13,406 nucleotides of DNA from UBA4246 sp045113695 (GTDB taxonomy: Bacteria; Bacillota; Clostridia; Christensenellales; Aristaeellaceae), in contig JBGUJG010000089.1 in assembly GCA_045113695.1 (NCBI GenBank), forward strand, positions 1 to 13,406. Direction: 5' to 3'. Shown piece after piece: positions 7,058-13,406 of this stretch. Within the stretch, counting starts at the first letter, position 1, and every line of letters starts with the position of its first letter. The translations under genes were made by a program, and so were the position numbers. Below the pieces are notes generated by a model. That model had not been told where the DNA came from and ran no database searches. It saw only the letters and a list, made by a program, of their open reading frames with translations.

Positions 7058-7162
7058 ATACCTTTGAAGCCGGGATGGATCAAACAAACGAATTGTTACC
7101 TTTTTCGTAATCTTTGACATAAAAGTGTAGGAAAGATTTTACAAACCCTTTCATGCAAGAGA

Positions 7163-7192
7163 TTGAAATGATTTCCCGACTTATGGTATAAT
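7163..7192 (+). promoter_or_regulatory. Proximal promoter of the ftsH gene group
   Basis: TTGAAA (7163-7168), 18-nt spacer, TATAAT (7187-7192), with TGG immediately before the -10 giving an extended -10. Expected start ~7199, leaving a ~43-nt leader to the TTG start. A second, perfect TTGACA lies at 7114-7119, but the hexamer 17 nt on (TTTTAC) is a poor -10, so a distal promoter is possible but weak. Confidence 0.75.
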
Positions 7193-7227
7193 TCACCTTG
7201 GCTAAGTATGGACCTGAAGCCGTTTTA

Positions 7228-7233
7228 AAGGAG
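7228..7233 (+). promoter_or_regulatory. Ribosome binding site supporting the TTG start of ftsH
   Basis: AAGGAG with an 8-nt spacer to TTG 7242; no ATG lies at a suitable distance in this frame, so the TTG is the start. Confidence 0.85.
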
Positions 7234-7241
7234 ATGCTCGC

Positions 7242-9269
<2,028 letters not shown>

Positions 9270-9275
9270 AGCATT

Positions 9276-10907
9276 ATGCAGGACAGACAGCTTCCACAGG
9301 TTAATAACGGGAGATATGCCGCGCAGAGCGTACCGGAGCACCGGACGTTCCGCTCCGCCTCGCCGGTTTATTATACCAGTACCGGAGGCTGGCAGGGACA
9401 GGGACAGGGAGAAAACCAGACGCCGGTACGCCGCCGTCCGACCCAGCGCGTGTATCTGAACAAATCCCAGTTGAAACGCCTGCTGGCTTTTCTTCTGTTT
9501 CTTGCCGTTACTGTGACAGTCTTCGTGTTTGTGCAGAAGCACCGGACGAATGAAAAAAACGAAATACTGAGCCCTTATGCCAATGTTTTCCTGCCGAACG
9601 TATCGGTGGACGGAGTCGATCTGACAGGAAAAACCTTTCAGGAGGCAGAATCCGCCGTCATGAGCGCTATTGAGAGACGGCAGAACAGCTGGAGCCTGAA
9701 TCTCAATTATGAGGGGCATACTTTTATCACTTTGAATCAGGAACTGCTCGGCATCACCACCGATCTGAATGAGGTCGGCGAGCTCCTGCGCGAAGCGTAC
9801 GCGTTCGGCCATACCGGCAGTACGGAAGAGCGGCTGAGGGATCTGCAGGCCGCCGAGGAACGTGGCCTTTATTTCTATACCACACAGTCGGATATGACGG
9901 ACGAGTACCTGGACAACGTGGTCGCGCAGATCGCCGCCTATTTTGACCGGCAGCCGTCCAACGCCTATCTGGCAGGCTTTGATCCGGATCTGGATGATCC
10001 GTTTCTCGTGGTAGATGATGTCCCCGGCACACGCCTGAATCCGGAAGCACTCAAAGAAGAAATTCTTCAGCATGCCGGCAGAGGGGAAGGCGGAGATTTT
10101 GAAATCCAGCCCGAACTGATTCCGGCGGCGGTCAGCACTGCGGACGTCCGTTCACAGGTCAGTCTCCGCAGCGAGGGAATTACCCTCATTTCCACCAGCA
10201 GCCCGGACGGCAGGAATGCGAACATCGATCTTTCGCTCGGCTACATCAACGGGGTGACGCTGCTGCCGGGAGAGACGTTCAGCTTTAACAAGGTTGTCGG
10301 GGACAGAACCGCCAGCCGCGGCTTTGTCGAGGCGATTGAGTACGTCAACGGGGTGGAAGTCCCCGGTGTCGGCGGAGGCGTCTGCCAGTCCAGTACGACG
10401 GTTTATCTGGCCGCCCTGCTTTCCGGCCTGGAAATCGTGGAGCGCAGTCCGCATTCCATGAAAGTCAGCTACACGGAACTGGGACGTGACGCCACCGTTT
10501 CCGGCAACCGGATCGACCTGAAATTCAGGAACAACACCGAAGGCATGCTCTATATTACAGCGCATATGACCCTCCAGCCGAAATCAAGCAAACGCTATCA
10601 GTGCGTGGTCAGGATTTACGGCCAGACGCTGGGGGAGAACGTTCAGTATGCCCTCCGCTCCGAAACGCTGGATGTTCTGTTCCCGGATGAACCGATCATG
10701 AAAAATGACATGGAAGGCATTTATGCCGTCTACGAAGATGAAATGTATCAGTATCAGACGGCGCGGGACGGATATGTGATTTCCACCTTCCTGCAGAAAA
10801 TTCAGGACGGCGAAGTGGTATATGAGCAGAAGGTCTCGACCGACACCTACAGGCCTCAGCCGGATGGCTACTATGTGGGCATCAAGAGCCGGGATGAAGA
10901 AGAATAA
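9276..10907 (+). CDS. VanW-family membrane-anchored envelope protein
   Basis: The 543-residue protein has a basic, Q/P/R-rich cytoplasmic head (1-66), one membrane segment (~67-87) and a long extracellular part. Residues ~100-290 are two-part alpha/beta sequence like the peptidoglycan-binding module (PG_binding_4 type) that usually precedes VanW (moderate confidence). The VanW core is clear at ~312-420: NIDLSLGYINGVTLLPGETF, EAIEYVNG, GVGGGVCQSSTTVYLAALL with the invariant Cys370, and ATVSGNRIDLKFRN. The last ~110 residues form a beta-rich tail. VanW proteins occur beside vancomycin-resistance genes but their activity is not established; a cell-wall role is inferred. It is 6 nt after ftsH, certainly co-transcribed. 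AAGGAG (9256-9261) is 14 nt from ATG 9276, an unusually long spacer, so initiation may depend on coupling to ftsH termination. A (CAGGGA)3 repeat at 9393-9410 encodes the GQGQG in the head. Confidence 0.92.
   Translation: MQDRQLPQVNNGRYAAQSVPEHRTFRSASPVYYTSTGGWQGQGQGENQTPVRRRPTQRVYLNKSQLKRLLAFLLFLAVTVTVFVFVQKHRTNEKNEILSPYANVFLPNVSVDGVDLTGKTFQEAESAVMSAIERRQNSWSLNLNYEGHTFITLNQELLGITTDLNEVGELLREAYAFGHTGSTEERLRDLQAAEERGLYFYTTQSDMTDEYLDNVVAQIAAYFDRQPSNAYLAGFDPDLDDPFLVVDDVPGTRLNPEALKEEILQHAGRGEGGDFEIQPELIPAAVSTADVRSQVSLRSEGITLISTSSPDGRNANIDLSLGYINGVTLLPGETFSFNKVVGDRTASRGFVEAIEYVNGVEVPGVGGGVCQSSTTVYLAALLSGLEIVERSPHSMKVSYTELGRDATVSGNRIDLKFRNNTEGMLYITAHMTLQPKSSKRYQCVVRIYGQTLGENVQYALRSETLDVLFPDEPIMKNDMEGIYAVYEDEMYQYQTARDGYVISTFLQKIQDGEVVYEQKVSTDTYRPQPDGYYVGIKSRDEEE
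9393..9410 (+). repeat. Hexanucleotide repeat (CAGGGA)3 inside the VanW-family gene
   Basis: Three perfect copies in tandem, in frame, in the cytoplasmic head of the protein. Copy number changes would add or remove two residues without a frameshift. Confidence 0.7.
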
Positions 10908-10909
10908 AC

Positions 10910-10936
10910 CGGCAGACGCGTTCCGTTTTTCTGCCG
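10910..10936 (+). other. Intercistronic hairpin between the VanW-family gene and der
   Basis: Perfect 7-bp inverted repeat CGGCAGA (10910-10916) / TCTGCCG (10930-10936) with a 13-nt loop, right after the VanW-family stop. No T-run follows, so it is more likely an RNA-processing or partial-attenuation stem than a full terminator; der could be read through it. The gap before der has no good promoter. Confidence 0.45.
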
Positions 10937-10969
10937 TGATCGTCAACGGATTCATGATTGGGGGAAACT

Positions 10970-12316
10970 ATGCCTAAAATTCGCCCGCTGGTCGCCATCG
11001 TCGGGCGGCCGAACGTCGGGAAATCCACTTTTTTCAACCGAATCGCCGGCCAGCGCATCGCCATCGTGGAGGATACGCCCGGTGTCACCAGGGACAGGAT
11101 CTGTGCGGACGCCGAATGGCTGAATCATTCCTTTACCCTGATCGATACCGGCGGCATCGACCCAAAGAGCGAAGACGTTCTGCTGAGCCAGATGCGGCGG
11201 CAGGCTGAGATCGCCATTGAACTGGCCCAGGTGATCTGCTTCTTTACGGACGCGCGGACCGGTCTCACTCCGGACGACAGGGAAATCGCCAATATGCTGC
11301 GCAAAACGCGCAAGCCCGTCCTGCTGGTGGTCAATAAAGTCGACCATATCGGCATGAATGATGAAATCTATGATTTTTATGAGCTGGGCCTGGGCGAACC
11401 GATTGCCATTTCCGCCGCCAACATGCTGGGCCTGGGCGATCTGCTGGATGAAATCGTGAAATGCATTCCCGCCGAATACCTCGAATCCTCCGATGACGAA
11501 GAAGCATCCCACACGATTCAGCTGGCCGTGGTCGGCCGGCCGAACGTCGGGAAAAGCTCCATCGTCAACCGTCTGCTCGGCCAGGAACGCACGATGGTCA
11601 GCAACATTCCCGGCACCACCCGGGACGCGATCGATACCGTTTTTGCCGGGCCCGACGGGGCTTATTACAATATCATCGATACAGCCGGCATCCGCAGGAA
11701 AAATGCCATCGAGGACGCTTCATTGGAACGCTACTCGGTGCTCCGCTCCATTGACGCGATCCGCCGGTGCGAAGTTGCCGTGCTGGTGCTGGACGCAAAC
11801 GACGGGGTTACCGAGCAGGACGCCAGGATCGCGGGCCTGATCAGCGACGCCGGCAAAGCGGCAGTCGTGGTCATGAACAAGTGGGATACGATCGAAAAGG
11901 ATACCAATACCCTGGAGAAAAAGCGTAAAGAAGTGCTGAACGACCTGAAATTCATGGACTACGCGCAGGTTCTGTTCACCTCTGCGCTGACGGGCCAGCG
12001 TGTCGCGAATATCCTGCAGGCGGTTCAGGACGCTTATGCGCAGGCCTCCCGCAGGGTCGGTACGGGCGCTCTGAACGATGTCATCGGAGACGCGATGATT
12101 TCCCTTCAACCGCCGGTGATGGGCGGCAGAAGGCTCAAAATCTATTATGCGACGCAGCAGTCCGTTCTTCCGCCGACCTTTATTCTGTTTGTCAATCATG
12201 AGGAACTGATGCATTTTTCCTATCAGCGTTATCTGGAAAACCAGCTGCGCAAGTCGTTCGGCTTCGAAGGAACGCCGCTTCGTTTCATCCTGAGAGAAAA
12301 GAAGAAGGAGGATTAA
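10970..12316 (+). CDS. der: Ribosome-associated GTPase Der (EngA), two G domains
   Basis: Der is the only known GTPase with two tandem G domains and is needed for 50S ribosomal subunit maturation. The 448-residue product shows domain 1 with GRPNVGKS (12-19), DTGG (59-62) and NKVD (122-125), a short acidic linker (ESSDDEE, ~172-178), domain 2 with GRPNVGKS (189-196), DTAG (237-240) and NKWD (303-306), and the C-terminal KH-like domain (~350-445, with LPPTFILFVNHEE). Length is typical. I chose ATG 10970 over the TTG four codons upstream because GGGGGA lies 4 nt before it and homologues start MPKP-like. It sits 62 nt after the VanW-family gene and is followed after 4 nt by plsY. Confidence 0.98.
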   Translation: MPKIRPLVAIVGRPNVGKSTFFNRIAGQRIAIVEDTPGVTRDRICADAEWLNHSFTLIDTGGIDPKSEDVLLSQMRRQAEIAIELAQVICFFTDARTGLTPDDREIANMLRKTRKPVLLVVNKVDHIGMNDEIYDFYELGLGEPIAISAANMLGLGDLLDEIVKCIPAEYLESSDDEEASHTIQLAVVGRPNVGKSSIVNRLLGQERTMVSNIPGTTRDAIDTVFAGPDGAYYNIIDTAGIRRKNAIEDASLERYSVLRSIDAIRRCEVAVLVLDANDGVTEQDARIAGLISDAGKAAVVVMNKWDTIEKDTNTLEKKRKEVLNDLKFMDYAQVLFTSALTGQRVANILQAVQDAYAQASRRVGTGALNDVIGDAMISLQPPVMGGRRLKIYYATQQSVLPPTFILFVNHEELMHFSYQRYLENQLRKSFGFEGTPLRFILREKKKED

Positions 12317-12320
12317 GCTG

Positions 12321-12917
12321 ATGTGGTGGAAATGGCTGTTATGCGTGCTGATTCCGTATCTGCTGGGCAGCATCTCCTTCGGCATTCTGTATGCCGCCCG
12401 GAAAGGGCATGATATCCGCTCTGAAGGCAGTCACAATACCGGGGCGAGCAACGCCCTCCGCGTAGTCGGTGTTAAAACCGGGCTGCTGACCTTTGTGTCG
12501 GATGTCGTCAAAGCGGTCCTGGCCATACTCTTCGGCAGATGGCTGCTGGGCGAGTACGGCGGTATGCTGGCCGGCCTGTTTGTCATCATCGGTCATAACT
12601 GGCCTGTCTTTTTTCAGTTTAAAGGCGGCAAAGGGATTGCCTGCTCCTGCGCTGTGCTGCTGCTGAACTTCCCGCTGTACGGAGCGATCGCCATCGGTCT
12701 GTGCCTGCTGGTGATCGGCATTACCAGATATATTTCGCTCGGCAGCCTGACCATGCTGGTTTCCTTTGCCGTGATGGTAGCGGTTATGAAACCGTTTATT
12801 CCTTACGGGGCATGGGCGGTTCTGGTTGCCCTGCTGGGCTTCTGGCGGCACCGCAGCAATATTGAGCGGCTGATCCAGGGCAAGGAAAACAAAATCAGCT
12901 TCAAGAAAAAAGGGTAA
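12321..12917 (+). CDS. plsY: Glycerol-3-phosphate acyltransferase PlsY
   Basis: PlsY transfers the acyl group from acyl-phosphate to glycerol-3-phosphate, making lysophosphatidate at the membrane, the first step of phospholipid synthesis in the PlsX/PlsY pathway. The 198-residue product is a multi-pass membrane protein with the three family motifs: GSHNTGASN (36-44, canonical GSGNxGATN, so His38 and Ser43 are variants), GHNWPVFFQFKGGKG (91-105), and HRSNIERLIQGKE (177-189). Length is normal. ATG 12321 has AAGGAGGA (12305-12312) 8 nt upstream, within the end of der, so the two genes are coupled. The gene usually next in this order, gpsA, is absent; a GC hairpin follows ~70 nt later. Confidence 0.97.
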   Translation: MWWKWLLCVLIPYLLGSISFGILYAARKGHDIRSEGSHNTGASNALRVVGVKTGLLTFVSDVVKAVLAILFGRWLLGEYGGMLAGLFVIIGHNWPVFFQFKGGKGIACSCAVLLLNFPLYGAIAIGLCLLVIGITRYISLGSLTMLVSFAVMVAVMKPFIPYGAWAVLVALLGFWRHRSNIERLIQGKENKISFKKKG

Positions 12918-12986
12918 TCATGAGGATATCAGGTTCTCCAATGCCAAGAACAGGACTGCAGTCAGATTCCGCAGGATAACAAATTC

Positions 12987-13020
12987 GGGGCGGCCAATTT
13001 GCGTTGGGCCGCCCCTGTTT
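12987..13020 (+). terminator. Strong GC hairpin ending the ftsH-vanW-der-plsY group
   Basis: Perfect 9-bp inverted repeat GGGGCGGCC (12987-12995) / GGCCGCCCC (13007-13015), 11-nt loop, extendable by A-T pairs with one bulged G, then TGTTTC. The T-run is poor, so it could be a weak intrinsic or Rho-assisted terminator, or simply a 3' stabilising stem. Confidence 0.65.
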
Positions 13021-13130
13021 CATAAATGACCGGATTTTGAAAGTCTGAAGAGTGGAATTCAGAAATCTGCTCACCGTGGATAATTGTTCCAGCTATCGGG
13101 TTTTCACGCATTGGATGGATTATCAGATAT
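13016..13130. other. Spacer between the plsY hairpin and the tRNA terminator
   Basis: About 115 nt in which I see no gene, promoter of good quality or repeat. The larger gene-poor stretch 12918-13406 holds only the hairpin, the tRNA-Ala unit and the possible edge promoter. Confidence 0.5.
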
Positions 13131-13163
13131 AAAGAACCGCTCTGACCGTTTTCGATCAGAGCG
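13131..13163 (-). terminator. Terminator of the tRNA-Ala gene
   Basis: On the minus strand an 11-bp stem CGCTCTGATCG / CGGTCAGAGCG (13163-13153 with 13148-13138, one T-G pair) with an AAAA loop, followed by GTTCTTTATAT. It begins 8 nt after the tRNA 3' end. Confidence 0.7.
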
Positions 13164-13171
13164 AATTACAG

Positions 13172-13244
13172 TGGAGCATAGGAGACTCGAACTCCTGACC
13201 CCCACACTGCCAGTGTGGTGCGCTACCAACTGCGCTAATGCCCC
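13172..13244 (-). tRNA. tRNA-Ala, anticodon GGC
   Basis: The 73-nt minus-strand sequence folds as a full cloverleaf: acceptor GGGGCAT/ATGCTCC, D stem GCGC/GCGC, anticodon stem CCACA/TGTGG with loop CTGGCAG (anticodon GGC, reads GCC and GCU), a 5-nt variable loop, T stem AGGAG/CTCCT with loop TTCGAGT, discriminator A. The G3-U70 pair, the main alanine identity element, is present. The 3' CCA is not encoded (CTG follows), so a CCA-adding enzyme is required. Confidence 0.97.
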
Positions 13245-13260
13245 TCTTGGCAACGCAGAT

Positions 13261-13289
13261 AATATACCACGTTTTTTTTGATCTGTCAA
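13261..13289 (-). promoter_or_regulatory. Promoter of the tRNA-Ala gene
   Basis: On the minus strand TTGACA (13289-13284), 17-nt spacer containing an A8 run, and TATATT (13266-13261) preceded by TGG. Expected start ~13254, 10 nt before the mature tRNA, so the 5' leader is very short. Confidence 0.85.
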
Positions 13290-13305
13290 CAGGAAATTTC
13301 AGTAT

Positions 13306-13334
13306 TTGTGTCAGGAGTCATGTTGAGTTATAAT
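13306..13334 (+). promoter_or_regulatory. Possible promoter reading out of the right edge
   Basis: TTGTGT (13306-13311), 17-nt spacer, TATAAT (13329-13334). It would drive a gene beyond the window; an ATG at 13383 with eight codons to the edge is a possible start but has no clear ribosome binding site. Confidence 0.4.
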
Positions 13335-13406
13335 ACATCGGTAACAAGGGTATAGAAAAACAGAGAGTCAAGTGATAAAGTAATGTCGCCAAACAAAAAC
13401 CATCAC

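Noticed and set aside
6786..7117. Small open frames on both strands in the gap before ftsH
   Set aside because: They span the terminator hairpin and promoter region, lack ribosome binding sites and show no protein-like pattern.
7060..7241. CIRCE (HrcA) or CtsR heat-shock operator before ftsH
   Set aside because: Neither the TTAGCACTC inverted repeat nor the GGTCAAA direct repeat is present.
12920..12979. 19-codon open frame just after plsY, considered as a gpsA remnant
   Set aside because: The sequence lacks the GxGxxG start of GpsA and has no ribosome binding site.
13383..13406. ATG with eight codons at the right edge
   Set aside because: Too short to judge and no clear ribosome binding site; only noted with the edge promoter.

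Overview
The window looks like a chromosomal piece of a Gram-positive, probably gut- or rumen-type Clostridia-like bacterium. The reasons are AGGAGG-type ribosome binding sites, GTG and TTG starts, a VanW-family membrane-anchored protein, a der-plsY pair, a YabN/MazG fusion and plant-polysaccharide hydrolases. Base composition is moderately GC-rich in genes (judged by eye) and AT-rich only at promoters. No taxonomic call below class level can be supported from the sequence alone.

Layout. (1) 1-2782, minus strand: mnmG (tRNA U34 modification) followed with an ATGA overlap by a YabN/MazG-type fusion protein that runs off the left edge. (2) 2783-2997: compact divergent promoter region. (3) 2998-6822, plus strand: a three-gene cassette, GH10-like glycosidase, AEC-family carrier, GH9 glycosidase, closed by an intrinsic terminator at 6845-6893. 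Neither hydrolase has a signal peptide, so both probably act in the cytoplasm on imported oligosaccharides. (4) 6894-7241: gene-free; a GC-rich stretch with inverted repeats, then an AT-rich promoter region. (5) 7242-12917, plus strand: housekeeping envelope/ribosome genes ftsH, vanW-family, der and plsY, ending at a strong GC hairpin. (6) 12918-13406: gene-poor, containing a minus-strand tRNA-Ala(GGC) with its own near-consensus promoter and terminator, and a possible outward promoter at the right edge.

How the genes fit together. MnmG and the MazG-like protein belong to translation fidelity and nucleotide housekeeping. The GH10-like, AEC and GH9 genes form a separate, probably adaptive catabolic unit. 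FtsH (membrane protease), the VanW protein (cell envelope), Der (50S assembly GTPase) and PlsY (first acyltransferase of phospholipid synthesis) are a growth-linked group. The most notable points are the divergent GH10-like active-site region, the intracellular hydrolase cassette built around an AEC carrier, a shortened MnmG, a methylase-like domain in the MazG fusion with an altered glycine motif, and a shared TGGTATAAT/TGGTATATT extended -10 element in three unrelated promoters. No CRISPR array, insertion sequence, prophage or integrase was seen.
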